This document shows positions 1 to 5,432 of a stretch of DNA of 8,118 bases, in pieces. The notes under the pieces are model-generated. The model was not told the origin of the DNA. It saw only the letters and a list, made by a program, of their open reading frames with translations, and ran no database searches. The position numbers were made by a program, and so were the translations under genes. The DNA is taken from positions 1-8,118 of the forward strand of contig JAIFKN010000081.1 of the NCBI GenBank assembly GCA_020049615.1, given 5' to 3'. Position 1 is the first letter of the stretch. Each line of letters begins with the position of its first letter. Origin of the DNA: a bacterium (lineage in GTDB: Bacteria > Planctomycetota > UBA11346).

Positions 1-2
1 AC

Positions 3-323
3 AAGGACATCCCCGCTGGCCGCTACGGCGGCCCCCCGATCCACCCGGGCACCATCCTCCGCGATGAGTTCCTGGTGCCGCTCAGCCTGACGGCCTACGC
101 CCTGGCCAAGGCCCTGCACGTACCGCAGACACGGCTGGGCGAAATCCTAGCCGGACGCCGCTCCGTGACCGCCGACACCGCATTGCGTCTGGCACGGCAC
201 TTCGGCACTACGCCGGCCTTCTGGCTGAACCTCCAGGCGGAACATGATCTGCGCGTTGCTGAAATCGAGCACGGTCGAGAAATCGCCGCCGAGGTTGAGG
301 AACGGGAACCGGCGCTGGTCTAG
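3..323 (+). CDS. higA: HigA-type Xre-family antitoxin, 5' end outside window
   Basis: The frame is open from the left edge, so the start codon and possibly a few residues are missing; TAG at 321-323 ends it. The visible 106 residues carry the HigA signature: PIHPGTILRDEFL (encoded from about base 36), a helix-turn-helix (LAKALHVPQTRLGEILAGRRSV, shown here as LAKALHVPQTRL then GEILAGRRSV), then TALRLARHFGTTPAFWLNLQ and the closing helix with HDLRVAE. Members bind their own operator and neutralise a HigB RelE-fold mRNA-cleaving toxin, which in this family is usually encoded just upstream and would lie outside the window. An internal GTG at 75 would cut off the HPG motif, so it is not the start. 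The gene is followed by a new regulatory region, so it ends its own operon. Family confidence is high; whether a functional higB is present cannot be seen. Confidence 0.9.
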   Translation, partial: KDIPAGRYGGPPIHPGTILRDEFLVPLSLTAYALAKALHVPQTRLGEILAGRRSVTADTALRLARHFGTTPAFWLNLQAEHDLRVAEIEHGREIAAEVEEREPALV

Positions 324-366
324 CAGAGAACCACACCAATAACTAACTAAGACCTTGGAATCCTCT

Positions 367-424
367 GCCTTACAGAGCGCTTGCATCGTAAGGACGACGC
401 CTTACACTCGATCAAAAGGGTAAG
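367..424 (+). promoter_or_regulatory. Tandem inverted-motif operator candidate upstream of vapB
   Basis: GCCTTACA occurs at 367-374 and again at 399-406. Each copy is followed, after exactly 13 bases, by the inverted half GTAAG (388-392 and 420-424). The two units are therefore offset by 32 bp, about three helical turns, on the same DNA face. A loose promoter match (TTGCAT 381-386, 16 bp, TACACT 403-408) overlaps the second unit. VapB/AbrB proteins repress their own operons by binding inverted repeats, so these are good candidate sites; the binding role is inference. Confidence 0.5.
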
Positions 425-428
425 ACGC

Positions 429-683
429 ATGTCGACCATGACTATCACAGCGAAGCGCCAGGCAACCCTGCCTCGGGAGTTGTGCGAGGAATTGGGTATT
501 CACGCAGGGGATCGCCTAGATGTCGATCGCGCCGTCGTAGATGGCCGCCCCGTTTGGGTTCTGAAACCTCGGCATGTGGACTGGTCATGGATTGGCTCGG
601 CGAAGCCAACGACGGGGATCTCCCATGAAATGGATGACATTCGGGCCTCCATTGGCCGAGGAATTGGAGAGAGACGTTCGTGA
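429..683 (+). CDS. vapB: VapB-type antitoxin with AbrB/SpoVT-like DNA-binding domain
   Basis: This 84-residue protein begins MSTMTITAKRQATLPRELCE, the swapped-hairpin AbrB/MazE-type DNA-binding fold. The Gly-Asp turn of HAGDRLDV (about 25-32) and the strand VWVLKPR (about 42-48) complete that fold. The C-terminal tail (about 52-84) would wrap the toxin. ATG 429 is chosen because AAGGG at 416-420 lies 8 bases upstream; ATG 438 is an alternative, and a longer frame from 381 would run through the operator motifs. The stop overlaps the vapC start as GTGA (680-683), so translation is coupled. Expected roles are autorepression through the tandem motifs at 367-424 and direct inhibition of VapC. Confidence 0.85.
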   Translation: MSTMTITAKRQATLPRELCEELGIHAGDRLDVDRAVVDGRPVWVLKPRHVDWSWIGSAKPTTGISHEMDDIRASIGRGIGERRS

Positions 684-1075
684 ACTTAGGCCTCGACACA
701 TCTGTGGTGTTGCGCTTGTTGACTGGGCAACCGACTGACATGGCGGAGACTGCCCGGAGACGCTTGGAGCAGGCTCACGCAGATGGTGATGCCGTGGTCA
801 TCTCAGACCTCGTCTTGGCCGAGTGCTACTATGCCCTTGTTCACCATTACCAATTCGACAAGGAAGATGCTCGCGATAAGTTACACAACATGGCAAATTC
901 TGGAACCGTGGTGATTGAACCGATCGAGGCCAGAGGGGCCTTGGATAAGGCTGCTGGTGCCGGTCTTGTGGATCGACTCATTCTACACCGATACCGTGCA
1001 ATTCAGGCATCGACGCTGACCTTCGATAAAGCGTTGGGCGCCGCCGGCGCAACCCGACTGAAAGCCAAGAACTAA
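680..1075 (+). CDS. vapC: VapC-type PIN-domain ribonuclease toxin
   Basis: A 131-residue PIN protein of normal VapC length. The acidic active-site residues are visible: D6 in LGLDTSVV, E48 in VLAECYYAL, D98 in GLVDRLIL and D116 in LTFDKALG. They coordinate Mg2+/Mn2+ for endonucleolytic cleavage, in characterised VapCs of tRNA or rRNA; the target here is unknown. The GTG start is inside the vapB stop (GTGA), with a GGAGAGAG purine tract upstream at 666-673, so synthesis depends on vapB translation. All four acidic positions are present, suggesting an active toxin. Its composition is visibly AT-richer than the right half of the window. Confidence 0.9.
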   Translation: MNLGLDTSVVLRLLTGQPTDMAETARRRLEQAHADGDAVVISDLVLAECYYALVHHYQFDKEDARDKLHNMANSGTVVIEPIEARGALDKAAGAGLVDRLILHRYRAIQASTLTFDKALGAAGATRLKAKN

Positions 1076-1117
1076 GGAAGCGATTTGTCCACTTGTAGCC
1101 CAAGCAATGACCGCGAT

Positions 1118-1142
1118 CGGCCGGCTTACAGTGAGCCGGCCG
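1118..1142. terminator. Perfect 9-bp stem-loop after vapC
   Basis: CGGCCGGCT (1118-1126) and AGCCGGCCG (1134-1142) are exact reverse complements around a 7-base loop. The stem is all G/C except the closing pair and stands 42 bases after the vapC stop. No T-tract follows, so it is not a classical intrinsic terminator. It may instead protect the vapBC 3' end from exonucleases or attenuate read-through into the next gene. Confidence 0.4.
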
Positions 1143-1264
1143 CGGCGCGACCGTTGCCGGCTGCAAGGAGCAATATCGGAGATGCCCAATCAGCCAATCG
1201 CAACCAGGAGTTGATGCGTGGCTTGGTCAACCCGCTGGCGGATGCCGCACACAATACTGTCCTT

Positions 1265-1804
1265 ATGGACCGAGGGCGGATATTGAGATCCCTCCAGGCG
1301 CTCGATGCGGCCCTCGTCGATCACCCGCTGCTCTCAGCAAATCCAGGCCTGAAAGCCAACCTGCGGGTAATCGGCGGAACGGCGATGGTCCTGCGTCACA
1401 ATTCGCGTCTTGGAACCACAGATATCGACGCGGTAATCTGGCCAGAGCGGGGCGTCCTAGAGACTGCTGACGGCATAGCTTCGCGAGAGGGGCTGGGCCT
1501 CGGCTGGTTGAACGATGCCGCGAAGCGTTTCCTCCCGGAACGCGCAGAGTTTGTCGCATACAACTGCCCTGTGCCGCTGCAACGCCTAGCGATATCACTG
1601 GCTGATGATGAGACCCTGTTGGCCATGAAATGCCACGCTCTTCGGGGCGATAAAGATTCGGAAGACATCGTGGTGTTGGCAAGAGCACTGGGCATGAAAA
1701 CCGCCGAGCAGCTTCGCGCACATACCCATCACATGTATGGAATAGACATTATAGACGCAGACTCAATGGCCATCCTTGAGGGGGTTGTCCATGATCGTCT
1801 CTGA
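1265..1804 (+). CDS. DUF6036-like / AbiEii-like nucleotidyltransferase
   Basis: With ATG 1265 the protein has 179 residues. The nucleotidyltransferase signature is present: GGTAMVLRH (GG at 37-38) followed by TTDIDAV with the two metal-binding aspartates at 53 and 55. The later segment MKCHALRGDKDSEDI (121-135) and ARALGMKTAEQL match the C-terminal pattern of DUF6036-type proteins. Such folds transfer NMPs onto RNA or protein in AbiE and MNT toxin systems; the substrate here is unknown. The start is uncertain: ATG 1214 has AGGAG 3 bases upstream and adds 17 residues, and a TTG at 1085 would run through the stem-loop. ATG 1265 is preferred because the recognisable fold begins MDRGRILRSLQALD. 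It overlaps the next gene by 14 bp, implying a functional pair. Confidence 0.7.
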   Translation: MDRGRILRSLQALDAALVDHPLLSANPGLKANLRVIGGTAMVLRHNSRLGTTDIDAVIWPERGVLETADGIASREGLGLGWLNDAAKRFLPERAEFVAYNCPVPLQRLAISLADDETLLAMKCHALRGDKDSEDIVVLARALGMKTAEQLRAHTHHMYGIDIIDADSMAILEGVVHDRL

Positions 1805-2150
1805 CGTGCTCTCAGTTGCCAACGAGGACGTAGTTACTCGCGAGGCGTACCTGCACCAGTTTGTAGACGAACTGCGCCGTTCCGATTCGGGCGAACGTAG
1901 GCGCGCTCTAACGTTGAAAATCTCGCCAAAGGGCAGCTGGTCGGCGGTGGTGGCAGCGGTTGTTGAGTCCATTTGTGTCGAGGCCCACGAATCGCCACCG
2001 GAGTGGACGTCTGTCGTAAGCGAGACTCCAGTGTTCATACCTGCCGTGCGAAATGATTCCCAGGCGGCGAAAGTCCTCCGGCGGATCTCTCCTAGCGTAT
2101 TTTGCAAGCATAATGTCTTTGTTTCACCGAAATTTCTCTCACGCCGCTAA
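1791..2150 (+). CDS. Small partner protein of the nucleotidyltransferase, function unknown
   Basis: This 119-residue protein starts at ATG 1791 inside the end of the nucleotidyltransferase gene. No named domain is certain. Visible pieces are a helical N-terminus (about 15-60), the turn SPPEWTSV (68-75), then FIPA and a closing block SPSVFCKHNVFVSPKFLSRR (100-119). A PPEW turn followed by an 'F..hN.FV...fL.R' ending resembles, from memory, small proteins encoded beside DUF6036 nucleotidyltransferases. The overlap means the two are probably co-translated, so the simplest reading is a two-component module with this protein as partner, either antitoxin or target adaptor. Which partner is toxic cannot be told. 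The gene ends with TAA, with no clear terminator after it. Confidence 0.6.
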   Translation: MIVSDVLSVANEDVVTREAYLHQFVDELRRSDSGERRRALTLKISPKGSWSAVVAAVVESICVEAHESPPEWTSVVSETPVFIPAVRNDSQAAKVLRRISPSVFCKHNVFVSPKFLSRR

Positions 2151-2171
2151 CTTAGAACTAATAGGCCCAGG

Positions 2172-2191
2172 GGAAAGCGGCGGAAAGCGGC
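2172..2191. repeat. Two-copy 10-bp tandem repeat
   Basis: GGAAAGCGGC is present twice head to tail (2172-2181, 2182-2191) in the gap before the AbrB/TacA-like gene. It looks like a simple slippage duplication; no function is evident. Confidence 0.7.
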
Positions 2192-2256
2192 GGTCTGGTT
2201 GGCCCGAAGGACTACGGCGGCAACGCTTTGGCTTTTGGCTGGCCTGACGGCGATGT

Positions 2257-2272
2257 AGTGGGATATCCCACT
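2257..2272. promoter_or_regulatory. 16-bp perfect palindrome, operator candidate of the TacAT-like operon
   Basis: AGTGGGATATCCCACT is a perfect palindrome ending 32 bases before ATG 2305. It is followed directly by TTTACAAC. Its position fits an autoregulatory site for the antitoxin encoded next, whose N-terminus is AbrB-like; symmetric sites suit a dimer. No good -35/-10 pair could be fixed around it (TTGGCT at 2228 and 2235 are weak). Confidence 0.5.
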
Positions 2273-2304
2273 TTACAACAGTTCCCACGCAGTAGACTTC
2301 GGGC

Positions 2305-2625
2305 ATGGCCATCGCGTCCCTGCCCCGTAGCCCTCTCGTCCTGCGACCCGACACCAAGGGACGCGTTGGGCTCGACAGCCTGCTCCGTCGGGCCCGCGAG
2401 TACCTGGGCGGCGTGCCAATCGCCGGTCTCGCCGCGGAGGTTTCCAGCGACGGCACCATCACCTTGCGACCCCGCGTGGAAGTTGCCGCTGATACGGCGC
2501 AGGTGCTGCGCCTCTCCGACAAGGACGCCACGGCGTTTTCGGATGCATTGGCCCATCCGCCCAAGCCCAACGTGGCGTTGCGCAAGGCGGCACAACGCTG
2601 GAAGAAGACGGTGGACAGCCAGTGA
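2305..2625 (+). CDS. TacA/DUF1778-tailed antitoxin with AbrB-like N-terminus
   Basis: A 106-residue protein in two parts. Residues about 11-57 (LVLRPDTKGRVGL, then SSDGTITLRPR) look like an AbrB/SpoVT swapped-hairpin DNA-binding domain. Residues about 67-100 (LRLSDKDATAFSDAL, HPPKPNVALRKAAQRW) match the toxin-neutralising tail of DUF1778/TacA antitoxins, where 'LS..D...F...L..PP.PN..LR.A' is conserved. TacA proteins usually carry a ribbon-helix-helix in front of this tail, so the combination is unusual. It should bind and block the GNAT toxin next door, with DNA binding near the palindrome at 2257-2272. Its stop overlaps the toxin start (GTGA). The operon role is fairly sure; the AbrB-like assignment is moderate. 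Confidence 0.8.
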   Translation: MAIASLPRSPLVLRPDTKGRVGLDSLLRRAREYLGGVPIAGLAAEVSSDGTITLRPRVEVAADTAQVLRLSDKDATAFSDALAHPPKPNVALRKAAQRWKKTVDSQ

Positions 2626-3122
2626 GTCTGGCGATCGGACCGCTCGACGAGACCCACCGTCGTGGTCTGTTCTCCTCAGGAGTCGAAGCGCTGGATCGCT
2701 GGTTCCACGAGCAGGCAGGCCAGAGTCAACGCAAGCGGCGCACCACGGTCTGGGTTGCCACCGCGCCAGATCATCCCACGGTGCCCCTCGGCTACTACAG
2801 TCTGGCATCGTTCCATGTGGCGTTCGAGCATGCCCCCGAGTCCCTGCGCAAGAAACTGCCCCCTGAACCGCTGTATGTCGCCTTGATCGCCAGGTTGGCG
2901 GTTGCCACCGGAGCCAGGGGCCAGGGATTGGGCGGCATGCTCCTCATCGACGCGGTCAAACGCTCGCTCAAGGCATCGCTGCAAGTGCCTACGCATGGCG
3001 TCGTGGTCCATGCCAAGGATGCGGACGCGGCTTCGTTCTACAGGCACTTCGGCTTTCTGCCATTTCCAGACGACCTTCTGCACCTCTACTTGCCGATGGC
3101 GTCCATCGAGGCGTTGCCGTAA
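2622..3122 (+). CDS. TacT/AtaT-like GNAT acetyltransferase toxin
   Basis: A 166-residue GCN5-type N-acetyltransferase. The acetyl-CoA pyrophosphate loop is RGQGLG (99-104). Also visible are LDRWFHEQA (24-32), GYYSLASFHV (57-66), ARLAVA (90-95) and HAKDADAASFYRHFGF (130-145). Y140 in the SFYRHFGF motif sits where TacT-family toxins have their catalytic tyrosine. Members acetylate the amino group of aminoacyl-tRNAs and stop translation; the tRNA preference here cannot be read from sequence. It starts with GTG overlapping the antitoxin stop, with GGTGGA at about 2610-2615 as ribosome site. Length and motifs are complete, so it is probably active. Confidence 0.9.
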   Translation: MSLAIGPLDETHRRGLFSSGVEALDRWFHEQAGQSQRKRRTTVWVATAPDHPTVPLGYYSLASFHVAFEHAPESLRKKLPPEPLYVALIARLAVATGARGQGLGGMLLIDAVKRSLKASLQVPTHGVVVHAKDADAASFYRHFGFLPFPDDLLHLYLPMASIEALP

Positions 3123-3294
3123 CGCGGCATGTGCGCCCACGGAAGAGGACGGCAACACCGGAGCAGCGTCGTCGGCATTCTCCGAACTGATAGGCCACGA
3201 GGGATGCGATGGCTGTGATTACCGCGCCGCGCCGCGCATTGACGATGTCGTTGAGGGCCAGCGCTACGCCACGCTGCGCTAATGCCCGATATGC

Positions 3295-3315
3295 AAAGTG
3301 CGCACTTTACATAAT
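3295..3315 (+). promoter_or_regulatory. 14-bp palindrome overlapping a -10-like box before the Phd-like gene
   Basis: AAAGTGCGCACTTT (3295-3308) is a perfect palindrome, and CATAAT at 3310-3315 matches the sigma70 -10 consensus in five of six positions. No convincing -35 lies 16-18 bases upstream. The arrangement fits an antitoxin autorepression site. The right arm plus the following bases, CACTTTACA (3303-3311), also occurs at the palindrome before the TacA-like gene (2269-2277). The rest of the 3123-3357 gap shows no supportable gene. Confidence 0.45.
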
Positions 3316-3340
3316 TTGGCACCCTTGCGTGCCTGTGCGG

Positions 3341-3357
3341 CCAGGCAGGATCCACGT
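3341..3357 (+). repeat. Leader repeat, copy 1 (before Phd-like gene)
   Basis: CCAGGCAGGATCC (3341-3353) plus a 4-base spacer precedes ATG 3358. The same 13 bases, with the same 4-base spacer, precede the recombinase start on the - strand (7064-7080). AGGA inside the motif serves as ribosome binding site in both copies. Confidence 0.75.
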
Positions 3358-3807
3358 ATGACCAAGCCGGTTCAGATCCCGTTGACGCGCATTCGGCGAC
3401 AGGGTGCCGAGATCTTTGCGCGCGTCTGCTATCGGCGCGAAGAGGTGATCGTCACCGATTACGGAAAGCCGATCGCGCGAATCATCCCGATGGGAGACGC
3501 GATCGCCCGACTTCCCCGCCAGGGCGAGAGGATCAACTTCGCGCATATCGGATCAGACTTCGACGACTTCCTGCGTGAGGAGGGAATCTATGATGAGGTG
3601 TCACAGGCGGCGCGGAAACGCGTAGCCCGGTGGCTGCTCACTCAACGGAAACGCCGCCCCATCGAGTTCTACAAAGCACGCGCACGCAAGGCCGGTGTGA
3701 AAACCCTAGTTCGACCGGCAGAGATACCCGCTGTTGCCAAGATAACGAAGCGGAATCGGCACCCGGAGGTCAAATCGGGAAAACCCGTCGGACGTGAAGC
3801 ATGGTAG
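3358..3807 (+). CDS. Phd/YefM-type antitoxin with atypical basic C-terminus
   Basis: A 149-residue protein from ATG 3358. Residues about 4-47 match the Phd/YefM DNA-binding fold: PVQIPLTRIRRQGAEIF, then EEVIVTDYGKPIARIIPM. Residues 63-88 (HIGSDFDDFLREEGIYDEV, then AARKRV) instead resemble the N-terminal lead-in of certain Xre antitoxins. No helix-turn-helix follows. The remaining 60 residues are rich in Lys and Arg, with RKRRPIEFYKARARK. Ordinary Phd proteins are about 80 residues, so this is nearly double. A GTG at 3298 would place the start inside the palindrome and is disfavoured. No RelE, Doc or Fic toxin follows; the next gene, overlapping by 7 bp, is a DUF1016 nuclease fusion, which may be its partner. 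Confidence 0.75.
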   Translation: MTKPVQIPLTRIRRQGAEIFARVCYRREEVIVTDYGKPIARIIPMGDAIARLPRQGERINFAHIGSDFDDFLREEGIYDEVSQAARKRVARWLLTQRKRRPIEFYKARARKAGVKTLVRPAEIPAVAKITKRNRHPEVKSGKPVGREAW

Positions 3808-5240
3808 ACAACGCTCGTTTGACGCGAGGACGGCGTCGAGGGAATGTCCATTTTCCCGCCGCTCCAGCGGCATCCGGAATGCCCAGCGACTACGGGCGCC
3901 TCCTGGCCGATCTCAAGCAGCGCATCGCCCAGCAGCGTCTGCGGGTGGTTCTTGCCAGCAACGCAGCCCTGTTGGAACTCTACGCCGACATCGGTCGCGC
4001 CATCCTCGCTCGCCAGTCCGCCGAGGGGTGGGGGGCCAAGGTCATCGATCGTCTGTCTGTCGACCTGAAATCCGCCTTCCCGGACATGACCGGGTTTTCC
4101 CCACGCAACCTCAAATACATGAGGGCTTTCGCTGCCGCCTGGCCCCAGGGCGCAATTGTGCAAGCACCCCTTGCACAATTGAGTTGGAACCACCACCAGG
4201 CCCTACTCGACAAACTCAAGACTGCCGAGGACCGTCTGTGGTACGCCGGTCAGGCTGCCCAGCTCGGTTGGTCGCGTAACATCCTGGCATTCCAGATCGA
4301 GGGCCAGGCCAAGCGGCGCAGTGGCAAGGCGCAGACCAACTTCGCCGCCACACTGCCGCCCACTACCTCGGACTTGGCGAGCCAGATCTTCAAAGATCCT
4401 TTCCTCTTCGATTTTCTTGGAACAGCCGCTCCCCGACGCGAGGCCGAATTGGAGCAGGGGTTGGTCGATCACATCCAGCGTTTCCTGCTGGAACTCGGTC
4501 AAGGGTTCGCCTTCGTTGGGCGACAGGTCCACCTGGAATTCGCCAACCAGGACCACTACCTCGACCTGCTGTTCTACCACCTGCGCCTGCGCTGCTATGT
4601 GGTCATCGAACTGAAAGCCGGCGCTTTTGAGCCCGGCCACGCTGCTCAGCTCAACATGTACCGTGCGGCCGTCGACGACCTACTCCGCCACCAAGAGGAC
4701 AAGCCGACCATCGGCCTGTTGCTGGTAAAGGACAAGAACCGGGTCTTGGTCGAATACGCACTGTCTGGCTACTCCGCCCCGATTGGCGTTGCAGCTTGGC
4801 AGACCCAACTCACCCAGCAGCTGCCCGACGACCTGCGTCCAAGCCTGCCGACGGTCGAAGAGATTGAAGCCGAAATGGCGGCCGGTGGTCGTGGACATGG
4901 CGCGGGTGTGGAAACGCCTCTCCCGGCCAATCGACTACCGGCCCACCCAGGCCACATGCTCGTACAGGAGTTCTTGAAACCGCGAGGCATCACCGTCCCA
5001 CAGGCTGCGAAAGCTCTGGGATTGCGATTGGCCGTGATGCGAAAGATCATCGCTGGGCAATGCGGAATAACGCGGGAAATTGCTCAGATACTTGGAGCCT
5101 ACACGGGTTGTCCGGCTGCCACTTGGCTCACCCTCCAAGAGGCATACGATCTCGCCGTGTCGACCCAGGCACTCAAGACCGAGAAACGCGGGATGCTACC
5201 TCGGCAGGCGAGAGCCTTGGACTCCAAGGGCCACTCGTGA
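3801..5240 (+). CDS. DUF1016/YhcG-type PD-(D/E)XK nuclease fused to HigA-like Xre domain
   Basis: A 479-residue protein. Residues about 29-170 are the helical DUF1016 N-terminal domain: YGRLLADLKQRIAQQR, ELYADIGRAI, GFSPRNLKYMRAF, AQLSWNHHQALLDKL. Residues about 195-360 are the nuclease domain, with a likely catalytic set E218, D255 (YLDLLFY) and E270/K272 (VIELKAG), plus Q283 in AAQLNMYRAAVDD; it closes with LPTVEEIEAEM. A Gly-rich linker (361-372) leads to a HigA-like domain at about 379-455: LPAHPGHMLVQEFLKPRG, AAKALGLRLAVMRKIIAGQ, TWLTLQEAYDLAV. YhcG proteins normally end at the nuclease domain, so this is a fusion; residues 380-455 repeat the fold of the antitoxin at 3-323. ATG 3801 overlaps the upstream stop; ATG 3879 (MPSDYGRLL) is an alternative that removes a 26-residue low-complexity lead. 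DNA is the presumed substrate; its role in toxicity or defence is inference. Confidence 0.85.
   Translation: MVDNARLTRGRRRGNVHFPAAPAASGMPSDYGRLLADLKQRIAQQRLRVVLASNAALLELYADIGRAILARQSAEGWGAKVIDRLSVDLKSAFPDMTGFSPRNLKYMRAFAAAWPQGAIVQAPLAQLSWNHHQALLDKLKTAEDRLWYAGQAAQLGWSRNILAFQIEGQAKRRSGKAQTNFAATLPPTTSDLASQIFKDPFLFDFLGTAAPRREAELEQGLVDHIQRFLLELGQGFAFVGRQVHLEFANQDHYLDLLFYHLRLRCYVVIELKAGAFEPGHAAQLNMYRAAVDDLLRHQEDKPTIGLLLVKDKNRVLVEYALSGYSAPIGVAAWQTQLTQQLPDDLRPSLPTVEEIEAEMAAGGRGHGAGVETPLPANRLPAHPGHMLVQEFLKPRGITVPQAAKALGLRLAVMRKIIAGQCGITREIAQILGAYTGCPAATWLTLQEAYDLAVSTQALKTEKRGMLPRQARALDSKGHS
4153..4181. repeat. Perfect 12-bp inverted repeat inside the nuclease gene
   Basis: CAATTGTGCAAG (4153-4164) and CTTGCACAATTG (4170-4181) are exact reverse complements around a 5-base loop, CACCC. 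They encode the conserved IVQAPLAQLSW stretch, whose VQ and AQ repeats partly favour such symmetry. The hairpin would be stable in mRNA or as a cruciform and stands in a GC-rich gene. Confidence 0.9.
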
Positions 5241-5413
5241 CTTCCATTCGGTGCATCTACTGTGGCAAGGAAGTAGCGAGCACATCGCTCCAATGCTGTG
5301 GCGTACAGTACGCCTTGAACGGAACCTACTCGATCAGCACGCCGAAGATGCCATCAACGAAGCGACCTGGCCCTGATCGGGCAACCGACCAACCCTCGCA
5401 AGTTAATCCCTAA
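5237..5413 (+). CDS. Small four-cysteine (zinc-ribbon-like) protein, translationally coupled
   Basis: A 58-residue protein starting at GTG 5237, which overlaps the nuclease stop as GTGA, the same junction used by vapBC and the TacAT-like pair. AAGGG at 5226-5230 lies 6 bases upstream as a ribosome site. The N-terminus RCIYCGKEV (5-13) and LQCCGVQY (18-25) give four cysteines (6, 9, 20, 21) in a C-x2-C-x10-CC pattern fit for one zinc ion. The tail from about 34 is Pro-, Ser- and Thr-rich and looks disordered. No named family is recognised. Placement and coupling suggest it works with the nuclease-HigA protein, for example as a partner or regulator; that is inference. Confidence 0.6.
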   Translation: MTSIRCIYCGKEVASTSLQCCGVQYALNGTYSISTPKMPSTKRPGPDRATDQPSQVNP

Positions 5414-5432
5414 GGACTAAGAGAAACACTCA

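Noticed and set aside
1085..1264. TTG 1085 as start of the nucleotidyltransferase (AAGGAAG upstream)
   Set aside because: The extra residues are low-complexity, run through the perfect stem-loop at 1118-1142, and precede the recognisable fold start by 60 residues.
2212..2866. Long frames on both strands across the TacA-like/TacT-like pair
   Set aside because: The recognised antitoxin and GNAT toxin occupy the same bases with conserved motifs; the others are Arg/Pro/Ser-rich shadows.
3115..3129. TGCCG-TAACG-CGGCA hairpin at the end of the GNAT gene as a terminator
   Set aside because: Only 5-bp arms, no T-tract, and it includes the stop codon itself.
3123..3282. Possible small cysteine-containing frame in the gap before the Phd-like gene
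   Set aside because: No proper start, no ribosome site and no recognisable pattern; it is the tail of a shadow frame.
3669..4640. Two - strand frames (175 and 145 residues) opposite the Phd-like and nuclease genes
   Set aside because: They lack any recognisable motif and lie opposite conserved domains.
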